A stretch of 29,913 nucleotides of DNA, taken from positions 1 through 29,913 of the forward strand of contig DATLRO010000018.1 in the NCBI GenBank assembly GCA_035534615.1, written 5' to 3'. The stretch's first letter is position 1; each line of letters opens with the position of its first letter. Under the pieces are notes generated by a model. That model did no database searches, was not told the origin of the DNA, and saw only the letters and a list, made by a program, of their open reading frames with translations. Below are positions 7,987 through 15,254 of this stretch, piece by piece. A program made the position numbers and the translations under genes. The stretch is from JAGWRA01 sp035534615. GTDB taxonomy: Bacteria > Acidobacteriota > Vicinamibacteria > Vicinamibacterales > CAVVIG01.

Positions 7987-9003
7987 TCACGACGTCGGCC
8001 GCAGCCGCCGCAGCGCGTCCCGCGCCGCGCGGCGGCCGGGATCCAGCTTGAGGACGGTCAGATACTCGGCGACCGCGGCCGACGGCCGGTCGGCCCGCTC
8101 GTACAGCCGCCCCAGCCACAGGTGCGCCGACGCGGCCGACGGCATGTCATCGGCGTCCGGCGCCCGGTGCAGATACGCGCGGAGGGCCGCTTCGCCCGAC
8201 GCCAGCTGGCGTCCCGACAGCGCGGCCTCCACGCCCCGATAGTAGTCGATCCGGGGATCGGCCGGCACCGCCCCTTCCGCCGCGCTGACGACCAACGCCA
8301 GCGCCGCCCCGTTGTTCCGGCCGGCGTAGAAGGCCGCCGCCTCGAAATACGGGGCCGGCTGCGACGGCTTCAGCGCCAGCGCCCGCTGGTACGCCACCGC
8401 GGCCTCCTGCGGACGATCCTGCGCCAGGTACTCCGCGCGCGCCAGATCGCCCTCGACCGGATTCAACGCGGCGATCGCCTTCACCTCCGCCTGCGCCTTG
8501 TCGCGTCCGCCGCCGACGATCCACGGCGCGTTCAGATAGAAATCCAGCGCGTCGCGGCGCGCCGCGATGTTGGACGGATCCAGGCGGATCGCATCTTCGA
8601 ACTCGCTCTTCACTTTCCGCGCCAGCCAGAAACTCCGGGTACGGTCGGCCTTCTCGCCGTACGCCCGGCCGAGCCACCGATGATACTCGGAACTGCCCGG
8701 CGCCAGCGCGACCGCCTCCTGCGCCTCGTCGATCGCCGCGTCGTCGTTGCCGAGCTGCAGATCGCAGCGCGCCAGCCACTGATACAGCGCCGCGTCGCGC
8801 GGCGCCTGAGCGACCGCCCTCTCGAACGTCGCCCGCGCCACCCGGTACTGCCCGGCCTTGAACTGCCGGACCGCCGTCGGCAGCATGCCGTCCACCCGCG
8901 CCGCCGCCCACGCGGGCGCCGCCGGCAGCACGAGCAGCAGCCCCGCCAGCCCGAATGCGCCGACCAGTCCCGGCCCGCTTCCCGTCCTCACCGTTCCTCG
9001 CAC
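7987..9003 (-). CDS. Secreted TPR-repeat protein between adaptor and permease
   Basis: About 338 aa. The N-terminus is a signal peptide (hydrophobic stretch LVGAFGLAGLLLVLPAAPAW, cleavage likely near AWA-A), followed by several tetratricopeptide repeats, for example FKAGQYRVARATFERAVAQA, GNDDAAIDEAQEAVALAPGS, QEAAVAYQRALALKPSQP and SAAVAEYLTVLKLDPGRRA. No catalytic domain was recognised. I chose the GTG at 9003 because GGGAG lies six bases upstream; GTG at 9015 and 8991 are in-frame alternatives. The position inside the adaptor-permease-channel set suggests a periplasmic scaffold or assembly factor for that transporter, which is inference from context only. Confidence 0.75.
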   Translation of the reverse strand: MRGTVRTGSGPGLVGAFGLAGLLLVLPAAPAWAAARVDGMLPTAVRQFKAGQYRVARATFERAVAQAPRDAALYQWLARCDLQLGNDDAAIDEAQEAVALAPGSSEYHRWLGRAYGEKADRTRSFWLARKVKSEFEDAIRLDPSNIAARRDALDFYLNAPWIVGGGRDKAQAEVKAIAALNPVEGDLARAEYLAQDRPQEAAVAYQRALALKPSQPAPYFEAAAFYAGRNNGAALALVVSAAEGAVPADPRIDYYRGVEAALSGRQLASGEAALRAYLHRAPDADDMPSAASAHLWLGRLYERADRPSAAVAEYLTVLKLDPGRRAARDALRRLRPTS

Positions 9004-9051
9004 TTCAGCTCCCACCTGACTCCGGCGCCTGCCTGGTTTCCCAGAGCCACC

Positions 9052-10296
9052 TCAAGACGGTTCCATCGTGCTCACTGAGACATGCATGCCGGCGCGGAGC
9101 TCTTTGTCGCCCAGCACCGCGACCAGTTGCCCGTCCCGCAGTCCGCCCAGCACCTCGTAGGTTGTGACGCTTCCCACCCCGACCTGGATCGCCTGCCGCT
9201 TCAGGACACCGTCCTCGATCACGAGGACGTAGCGGTCGGGGCCATCACCCCGCACGGCTCCCCGGGGCACCTGTAACACGTTACGTCTTTCGTGAATCTG
9301 TATCCGCACATCGACATTGACGTTCGGCAACAGGGCCGGCGACCGATCGTTATCCACCGTGCACAGCACCTGGCCGACGTTCCGGTTCCCGCGCGCCACG
9401 ACCGTCTTCGGCAGGCGCTCGGTCCGACCGGGCCAGATCTGGCCAGGTGCCGCATCCCACGTGATTTGAACGGGTTGCCCGACCGCCAACGAGCCGAGAT
9501 CCGGCTCGTCGACATAGGCGTCAATCTGCATCTGCCGCAGGTCGGCCACCGCCGCCAGCTCGTCGCCCACCTGCACGTAGGCGCCGGCCCGCACCGGCAA
9601 CAGGTACACCGTGCCGTCAGCCGGTGACCGGACTTCCGACGCCTCGACCTGAGCCCCGAGCGTCTGGATGAGCGCCTGCGCGTGAGCGATCCGCAACTGA
9701 GCCGCCTCGGCGTCGAGCCCGGCCACCCGCTTCAAATCGGTCAGTTTGGCCTCCAGCACCCGCTCGGTCGCCTGCGCCCGGGCCAGGGCGAGGGCGTTCT
9801 GCTGCACCTCGTCCCGGGTCGCGGCCTGCTCGGCCAGCAGCTTCTGGAGCGCGTCATGATCCTGACGCAGCTTCGTCAGCTCCGCGCGTGTCTTCTGCAA
9901 GTCTCCTTCCACCTGAGCCACCTGGTCAGGGGGTCCCCCGGCTCTGGCAATTCTCAGTTGTTCCCGCGCCTGCAGCAGATCTTCGCGAGCCTGCGCGAGC
10001 TGGGCCTGCGCGGAAGTGTCATCCAGCGAGAGCAGCCGCTGGCTCCGTTTCACCTGCTGGCCGTCGATCACGTCGACCGAGGTCACGAAGGTCGCCAGCC
10101 GCGCACGCAGGATGTGGGGCTGGATGGGGTTCGCCCGCCCGTTGCTCTGGACCCAGACGTCGAGCGTGCCGCGGGTCACCCGGGCGGCACGCACCGACAC
10201 GACCGCTCCTCCGCCGGCCAGCCGGAGGATGATGATCGCCGCTACGGCGACGGCGGCGGCGCCAAACCACAGGCGCCGGTGTGTGATCATCGCCAT
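9052..10296 (-). CDS. HlyD/MacA-family periplasmic adaptor protein
   Basis: 414 aa. A single N-terminal membrane anchor (about residues 9-30) leads to a split lipoyl/barrel-sandwich domain, a long coiled-coil hairpin (roughly residues 90-200, many Ala, Gln, Leu, Glu and Arg in heptads), the second lipoyl half (SPADGTVYLLPVRAGAYVQV), a beta-barrel domain and a C-terminal membrane-proximal domain ending with VLGDKELRAGMHVSV. Adaptors of this type join an inner-membrane MacB-like permease to TolC. It sits upstream of the TPR, permease and TolC-like genes with gaps of 36 to 48 bases. An RND-type partner is possible in principle, but none is present. Confidence 0.88.
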   Translation of the reverse strand: MAMITHRRLWFGAAAVAVAAIIILRLAGGGAVVSVRAARVTRGTLDVWVQSNGRANPIQPHILRARLATFVTSVDVIDGQQVKRSQRLLSLDDTSAQAQLAQAREDLLQAREQLRIARAGGPPDQVAQVEGDLQKTRAELTKLRQDHDALQKLLAEQAATRDEVQQNALALARAQATERVLEAKLTDLKRVAGLDAEAAQLRIAHAQALIQTLGAQVEASEVRSPADGTVYLLPVRAGAYVQVGDELAAVADLRQMQIDAYVDEPDLGSLAVGQPVQITWDAAPGQIWPGRTERLPKTVVARGNRNVGQVLCTVDNDRSPALLPNVNVDVRIQIHERRNVLQVPRGAVRGDGPDRYVLVIEDGVLKRQAIQVGVGSVTTYEVLGGLRDGQLVAVLGDKELRAGMHVSVSTMEPS

Positions 10297-10338
10297 GCTG
10301 TCACCCGTCGACGCGCCTCTGCCATTCGGCCGCTCTCC

Positions 10339-11064
10339 TCATCCGGCATTCTCTGCCCCACCCTCAATGTCGGCCGGTTCCTCCACGGCCGCCAGTCGCA
10401 GGCCGCGATCCCGCCAGCGGGGCAGCCAGGCCGCCAGGGCCTCGACCGTGTGGGTCCGGTCGGCGCCCGCGGCCTTGTGCCAGCCGTCGTGCAGCAGGAT
10501 GACATCGCCGCCCCGGGCACGGCGCAGCCGGTGGATCAATCGGTCGGCCGGCTGCGGATTCCAGTCGTAGCCGGTCACCGACCACATCACAATCCCGCGG
10601 AGACCGACCCGGCGGACGAGCCGCTGCAGGTGCGGGCCGCGAAAGCCGAACGGCGGGCGCATCCAGACCGGCCGGCGTCCGGTCGCCCGTTCGATCGCCT
10701 CCTGGCACCGCGCCAGCTCATCGACGACGCGCGCCGGCGACCGCCAGACGAGCCCCGGGTGGGTCGCCGTGTGGTTGCCGATCACGTGACCGCGCGCCGC
10801 GATCTCGGCGGCGAGGCCGGGATGCGCGTCGACGAACCGGCCGATCAGGAAGAACGTCGCGCGCGCCCGGTGCCGGTCCAGCAGGTCGAGCAGGCCGGGC
10901 GTGATCGCGGGGTTCGGGCCATCGTCGAACGTCAGCGCCAGATCGCCGGGACCGACGCGGCGGATCGTCGGACCGAACAGCTGCGCGGCCGGGTGGCAGG
11001 CGCCCCACGCGAACAGTCCGGCACCCGCGGACGCCGCGCCGACAGGAACAATCCAGGCGTTCAT
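10339..11064 (-). CDS. NodB-family polysaccharide deacetylase, probable HpnK substitute
   Basis: 241 aa. A short hydrophobic N-terminus (about residues 4-22) could anchor it in the inner membrane. All NodB motifs are present: TFDDGP at 45-50 (catalytic Asp47 and metal Asp48), HTATH with metal ligands His98 and His102, RPPFG at 136-140, Asp167-Trp168, and LLHD with catalytic His192. The fold removes N-acetyl or N-formyl groups from amino sugars (NodB, PgdA, ArnD). In the hopanoid route, HpnK removes the acetyl group of BHT-N-acetylglucosamine, but HpnK is a YdjC/ChbG-family protein and none is seen here. This gene therefore probably fills that step, or acts like ArnD on a lipid-linked sugar. 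It is an intact gene 42 bases ahead of the adaptor gene. Confidence 0.82.
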   Translation of the reverse strand: MNAWIVPVGAASAGAGLFAWGACHPAAQLFGPTIRRVGPGDLALTFDDGPNPAITPGLLDLLDRHRARATFFLIGRFVDAHPGLAAEIAARGHVIGNHTATHPGLVWRSPARVVDELARCQEAIERATGRRPVWMRPPFGFRGPHLQRLVRRVGLRGIVMWSVTGYDWNPQPADRLIHRLRRARGGDVILLHDGWHKAAGADRTHTVEALAAWLPRWRDRGLRLAAVEEPADIEGGAENAG

Positions 11065-11092
11065 CGTTCTCCGGCCGCGGCGGCGGGCCCGC

Positions 11093-11138
11093 GAACCACC
11101 CCGGCCGTCCAGACGGCCGCACCCCCGTCCGGTGGTTC
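11093..11138. repeat. Nested inverted repeats between the second dehydrogenase and the deacetylase gene
   Basis: An outer perfect 8-bp pair, GAACCACC (11093-11100) and GGTGGTTC (11131-11138), encloses an inner perfect 8-bp pair, CGGCCGTC (11102-11109) and GACGGCCG (11112-11119). This is the longest gap but one inside the run (114 bases). On the minus-strand transcript it would form a long stem structure about 40 bases past the dehydrogenase stop. No U-run follows, so an mRNA processing or partial-termination element is as likely as a terminator. Confidence 0.4.
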
Positions 11139-11178
11139 TCCGCCCGGCGGTCGTGCGATCACGATCACGCGGCCGCGG

Positions 11179-12216
11179 TCACGGAATGACCGCAGTCTTC
11201 AACTCGCCGTTGCGGTGTTTGAGGTGCTCGAACATGCGGGGCAGTTCGCCGAGCGGGATTTCGCCGGTGATGAAGTCGCGGGCGGCGATCTCTCCGAGGG
11301 CGATCATGTCGAGCGCCTCGCGGATGAAGCGCGGCGTGTGATGGAACGTCGACTTGATCGTGATTTCCGAATAATGCAGCGCGGCCGGATCGAACTGCAC
11401 CGGCACGCCCCGCGGACAGCCGCCGAACAGATTGACCGTGGCGCCGCGCCGGACCATCTGTACCGCCCACTGCCAGGTCGTCGGCGAGCCGACCGCCTCG
11501 ATGGCGGCGTCGACGCCGCGGCCGCCGTCGGTCAGCCGGCGGACGGCCTGCACCGGGTCGTCCACCTGCGAGACGTCGAACGCGGCGGTCGCGCCGAGCC
11601 GTTCGGCGGTCTGAATCTGGCTCTGGCGCTTGCCGAGCGCGATCACCCGCACGCCGCGGTTCGCCAGGATCCGGATGAACGCGAGGCCGATCGGCCCGCA
11701 GCCGATGACCACGACCGTCTCGCCGGACTCGATGCCGGTCTCGTGGATGCCGCGCAGCACGCACGCGAGCGGTTCGGCCATGGCGGCGTCGACGAACGCG
11801 ACGTGCTCGGGGATCTCGAGCATGTTCTGGCGCACGATCCGGCCGGGGATCCGGATGTACTCCGCGTAGGCGCCGTTGTTGAACAGCAGGTCCTCGCAGA
11901 GGTTCGGCCGCCCTTTCCGGCAGAACGTGCAGACGCCGCACGGCGCCGAATTGGCCGGCACCACCCGCATGCCGACCCGCGGGCCGCCATCGCCGACGCC
12001 CGCGCCGACCGACGCGACGACCCCCGCCAGCTCGTGGCCGAAGACCGCCGGCGGCACGATCATGCGCGCGTGGTAGCCCTGCTTCCAGACCTTGAGGTCG
12101 GTGCCGCACGTCAGCGCCACCTTCACCCGCACCAGCACTTCGTCGTCGCCGAGCGCGGGGATGGCGACCTGCTCGATCCGGAGATTCTCCCGGCCGTGCA
12201 GCACGGCCGCCGTCAT
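11179..12216 (-). CDS. Zinc-dependent medium-chain dehydrogenase (polyol dehydrogenase-like), second of two
   Basis: 345 aa from the ATG at 12216 (MTAAVLHGREN). A GTG at 12243 that overlaps the previous stop would add nine residues. The N-terminal GroES-like domain carries the catalytic-zinc ligands in TCGTD and FGHELAG, and the structural-zinc lobe CGVCTFCRKGRPNLC has four cysteines. The Rossmann core follows with VVVIGCGPIGLAF. Family members (sorbitol, threonine and galactitol-phosphate dehydrogenases) oxidise or reduce secondary alcohols with NAD(P). It is the partner of the dehydrogenase just upstream and lies between hpnG and the deacetylase, so a polyol on the hopanoid side chain is a reasonable but unproven substrate. 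Confidence 0.87.
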   Translation of the reverse strand: MTAAVLHGRENLRIEQVAIPALGDDEVLVRVKVALTCGTDLKVWKQGYHARMIVPPAVFGHELAGVVASVGAGVGDGGPRVGMRVVPANSAPCGVCTFCRKGRPNLCEDLLFNNGAYAEYIRIPGRIVRQNMLEIPEHVAFVDAAMAEPLACVLRGIHETGIESGETVVVIGCGPIGLAFIRILANRGVRVIALGKRQSQIQTAERLGATAAFDVSQVDDPVQAVRRLTDGGRGVDAAIEAVGSPTTWQWAVQMVRRGATVNLFGGCPRGVPVQFDPAALHYSEITIKSTFHHTPRFIREALDMIALGEIAARDFITGEIPLGELPRMFEHLKHRNGELKTAVIP

Positions 12217-12239
12217 GTGCCCGTTGAGACCCGTGTTCG

Positions 12240-13340
12240 TCACGGCGCGATCACCACTTTCAGGGAGTGCCCGTCCGGACGGGCGGCCAGCGCGAGCGCC
12301 TCTCCGATCCGATCGAGCGAAAACCGGTGCGAGACCAGATCCGCCACGGGCAGGCGCCGCTCGAACACGAGCCGGGCCGATTCCGCCTGCAGCTCGATCG
12401 ACGCACTGTAGCTGCCCAGGAGCTCCTTCTCTTCGATGCCGAGCGGGGCCGCCGGCACTTCCATCCGCATCTGCGGATCGTTGTGCGCGAACAGCACCAC
12501 GCGCCCGCCGGGACGCGCCACCGCGAGCGCCTCGGCGACCAGCGCCGGGCTCGGCACGGCCACCAGCACCACGTCGGCGCCGCGGCCGCCGGTCCGCGCG
12601 CGCACTTCGTCCCCCAGCGCGACGCCGCCCGGATCGAACGAGGCCTCGGCCCCGAGCTGGAGGCTCCGCGCGCGGCGCTCCGGCAGCAGGTCGGTCGTCA
12701 ACACCGCGGCGCCGGCCAGCCGCGCGAGCAGCATGAGCAGGAGGCCGATCGGCCCCTGCCCGATGACGAGCACCGTCTCGCCGGCGGCGACCCGCCCCTT
12801 CTGCACGCACTTCAGGCAGGTGTTCACCGGCTCGACGAACGTCGCCTCCTCGAAGCTGACGTCGGCCGGCACGGCCACCATGCCGCGCGAGACGATCCAC
12901 GGCATCACCCGGACGTATTCGGAGAAGCCGCCGCCGGCCGGCTTGAAGCCGGCCGTCACGCCGACCTGCTTGTAGGTCGCGCACTGCGAGAACAGCTTCC
13001 GCTCGCAGTAGAAACAGGCGCCGCACGGCACGTGGTGGAAGCTGACGACGCGGTCCCCCGGCCGCCAGCCCTCGACACCGCGCCCGACGGCGGCGATCGT
13101 CCCCGCCATCTCGTGGCCGAAGATCTGCGGCGGCGGCAGGAAGCCGTGCGTGATCTTCTTGATGTCGGTGCCGCAGATGCCGCAGGCCGCGACGCGGATC
13201 AGCACCTCGCCGTCGCCGATCTGCGGCACGGGCACCTGCTCGACCACCACGCGGTCGATCCCGCGGTACACACCCGCCCGCATCCGGCCGCCGGGCGGCA
13301 CGACCGGGGACGCCTCTGTCTGGAACGCCGTGTGACTCAT
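12240..13340 (-). CDS. Zinc-dependent medium-chain dehydrogenase (polyol dehydrogenase-like), first of two
   Basis: 366 aa. Catalytic-zinc residues lie in ACGICGTD and FGHEMAGTIAAVG, the structural-zinc lobe is CGACFYCERKLFSQC, and the nucleotide-binding motif is VLVIGQGPIGLLL with an Asp at the end of the second strand (LTTDLLPERR), which favours NAD. The start ATG at 13340 overlaps the hpnG stop as ATGA, so translation is probably coupled to hpnG. A longer frame runs upstream to 13742, but it lies wholly over hpnG. The two dehydrogenases share architecture but differ clearly in sequence, so they are likely separate activities or subunits rather than a recent duplication. Confidence 0.87.
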   Translation of the reverse strand: MSHTAFQTEASPVVPPGGRMRAGVYRGIDRVVVEQVPVPQIGDGEVLIRVAACGICGTDIKKITHGFLPPPQIFGHEMAGTIAAVGRGVEGWRPGDRVVSFHHVPCGACFYCERKLFSQCATYKQVGVTAGFKPAGGGFSEYVRVMPWIVSRGMVAVPADVSFEEATFVEPVNTCLKCVQKGRVAAGETVLVIGQGPIGLLLMLLARLAGAAVLTTDLLPERRARSLQLGAEASFDPGGVALGDEVRARTGGRGADVVLVAVPSPALVAEALAVARPGGRVVLFAHNDPQMRMEVPAAPLGIEEKELLGSYSASIELQAESARLVFERRLPVADLVSHRFSLDRIGEALALAARPDGHSLKVVIAP

Positions 13341-14095
13341 CCCGCCAGCGCCTCCGCCTCGCGCGCCGCTGCCGCCAGCCGGCCCACGTATCGATCGAGG
13401 AAGCCGCCCAGGGCGGCCGCCGCGGCGGCCGATCCGCGGCCGAACTCCACCAGCCGCCCCAGCCGGGCCGGGTGACGCGCCATCTGTCCGGCCATCCGGA
13501 CCAGGCTCATCCGGCCGTCGGCGCCGATCGTCCGGTTGAAGTCGACCGGCAGATCCTCGTCGGCGCCGTCGCTGATCGCGCGCACGGCCACCGCCGGCAC
13601 GCCGAGCGCCGCCGCCGCCTCGAGAATCGTGAAGCTTTCCATGTCCACCACGTCTGCCCTCGACGCCAGCGCCCTCTTCTCGGCCGCCGTCACCAGGATC
13701 CGGTCCGCGCTGGCCAGCAGGCCGATCGCCCGCGCGCCGCACGCCTCCGCCTCCGCCACGAGCCGGCCGTCACTGGCGTACCGGCGGTCGCCCGCCGATC
13801 CCAGCACCTCCCGCGCCACGATCACCGTCCCGCGGCGCTGGCGCGGCGACAGGGCGCCGGCCAGTCCGCCGGCCAGACAGAGGTCGGGCCGCCCGCGCTC
13901 GAGCACCGCCCGCAGCGCCTGCGCCCGCGCCGCCCCGACGCCGGTGAGCGCCACGCGGACCGTCGCGCCGTCGATCTCCGCCTCATGCATCGCGACGGCG
14001 GAATCACGGCGGTCCGCCGGGACGGGCCGGAACCGCCGCTGCCGCCGCCAGACCGCGAACTCGGCCTCCAGCGCCAGCGCCACCAGGACCTGCAT
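13337..14095 (-). CDS. hpnG: HpnG, adenosylhopane nucleosidase/phosphorylase
   Basis: 252 aa, MTA/SAH nucleosidase-type fold. Visible motifs are the N-terminal VALALEAEF, the GVGAARAQA glycine loop, CLAGGLAGAL, the ribose-binding VVDMESF and the RAISDGADEDLP stretch with the catalytic Asp. HpnG homologues remove adenine from adenosylhopane, giving ribosyl- or phosphoribosylhopane. The ATG at 14095 is preceded by GAGGAG at nine bases. The gene follows hpnA by 14 bases and overlaps the next dehydrogenase by four. HpnH, which makes the substrate from diploptene and SAM, is not in this window. Confidence 0.86.
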   Translation of the reverse strand: MQVLVALALEAEFAVWRRQRRFRPVPADRRDSAVAMHEAEIDGATVRVALTGVGAARAQALRAVLERGRPDLCLAGGLAGALSPRQRRGTVIVAREVLGSAGDRRYASDGRLVAEAEACGARAIGLLASADRILVTAAEKRALASRADVVDMESFTILEAAAALGVPAVAVRAISDGADEDLPVDFNRTIGADGRMSLVRMAGQMARHPARLGRLVEFGRGSAAAAAALGGFLDRYVGRLAAAAREAEALAG

Positions 14096-14109
14096 GGCGC
14101 GCGTCTCCT

Positions 14110-15141
14110 CTACACCGCGTGGCTGGCCGGGGCCGCCGCCTCGTGGTCGCCGGCGTCCGCGACGTACCGATGCGCGGTGTACCAGCGCACGGCCCGTTCC
14201 AGCGCGGCGTCGACCGGACCGGGCGTGAACCCGAGCTCGCGCGTCGCCCGCGTGCAGTCGACGAACATCCGGTGCCGGGCCATCCGGACGCCGTCGAGCG
14301 GCACGACCGGCTCGCGTCCGGTCAGTCGCGCGACCGCCTCGCTGGCGCAGCCGGCCGCGAATGCCACGGCGTACGGCAGGCGCACCCGCGGCGCCCGGCG
14401 CCCCGTGATCTGCGCCAGCGCGGCCAGGATCTCCCGCAGCGTCATGTTGCGGGCGCCGAGCAGATAACGCTCGCCGACCCGCCCGCGCTCGGCCGCCAGC
14501 AGGTGCCCCGCCGCCACGTCTTCCACCGCGACCAGATTGAGGCCGGTGTCGATGTACGCCGGCATCCGGCCGCGCAGGAAGTCCACGATGATGCGTCCGG
14601 TGGGCGTCGGCTTCCAGTCGCCCGGCCCGACCGGGGTCGTCGGATTGACGATCACGACCGGCAGGCCACGCGCGGCCGCCAGGCGGGCCTCCTGCTCGGC
14701 CATGAACTTCGATCGCTTGTAATGGCCGATCATCTCGTCGAGCCGCGCTTCAGTGGTCTCGTCCGGCAGCCCGCCCGGTCGATCGACGGCGATCGTCGCC
14801 ACGGTGCTCGTGTAGACGATGCGCTCCGCGCCGGCGTCCCCCGCCGCCGCCAGCAGGTGCCGCGTCCCGGCCACGTTGCTGTCGTAGATCACCTGCGGCT
14901 CGGGCGACCACAGCCGGTAGTCGGCCGCGACGTGGAAGACGCGGTGCACGCCGCGGCAGGCGTCGCGCAGCGAGGCGGGATCGCGCAGGTCGCCGTAGAC
15001 CGTCTCCACCGGCAGCCCGTCGACCACCCGGGTCCGGGCGGTCGGGCGCACGAGCACCCGCACCTGTTCCCCCCGGGCCACGAGCTGCCTGACGAGCTCG
15101 CTCCCCACGAAGCCGGTCGCCCCGGTCACCAGCGTGGTCAT
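14110..15141 (-). CDS. hpnA: HpnA, hopanoid-associated NAD-dependent sugar epimerase/dehydrogenase
   Basis: 343 aa extended short-chain dehydrogenase. It begins MTTLVTGATGFVGSE, the TGxxGxxG nucleotide motif, and has the catalytic Tyr and Lys in HYKRSK, with the Ser/Thr in VYTSTVATI. The family is regularly found in hopanoid gene clusters (HpnA), but its reaction is not settled. The ATG at 15141 gives the usual length; the same frame continues upstream to 17208 only as a shadow of shc. The gap of 113 bases to shc holds no gene. Confidence 0.82.
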   Translation of the reverse strand: MTTLVTGATGFVGSELVRQLVARGEQVRVLVRPTARTRVVDGLPVETVYGDLRDPASLRDACRGVHRVFHVAADYRLWSPEPQVIYDSNVAGTRHLLAAAGDAGAERIVYTSTVATIAVDRPGGLPDETTEARLDEMIGHYKRSKFMAEQEARLAAARGLPVVIVNPTTPVGPGDWKPTPTGRIIVDFLRGRMPAYIDTGLNLVAVEDVAAGHLLAAERGRVGERYLLGARNMTLREILAALAQITGRRAPRVRLPYAVAFAAGCASEAVARLTGREPVVPLDGVRMARHRMFVDCTRATRELGFTPGPVDAALERAVRWYTAHRYVADAGDHEAAAPASHAV

Positions 15142-15254
15142 ACGTCCGCGGGCCTTTCGACGGTCCGCCGGATCGGCGCCGGGCCATCCGCGCACCGGCG
15201 GGCGGGCACGTCGTCGCCGGCCGTCCCGACCGGCAGGCCGGAGGGCGATCGCAT

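Noticed and set aside
5448..8051. Long plus-strand open frame of 867 codons
   Set aside because: It lies opposite the TolC-like and MacB-type genes, has no recognisable domain and shows antisense-type composition.
9682..12411. Long plus-strand open frame of 909 codons
   Set aside because: It is antisense to the adaptor, deacetylase and dehydrogenase genes, with no motif and low complexity.
12217..13026. N-terminal extension of the second dehydrogenase to 615 residues, as a fusion protein
   Set aside because: The added part is an out-of-frame shadow of the first dehydrogenase. The MTAAVL start fits the family N-terminus.
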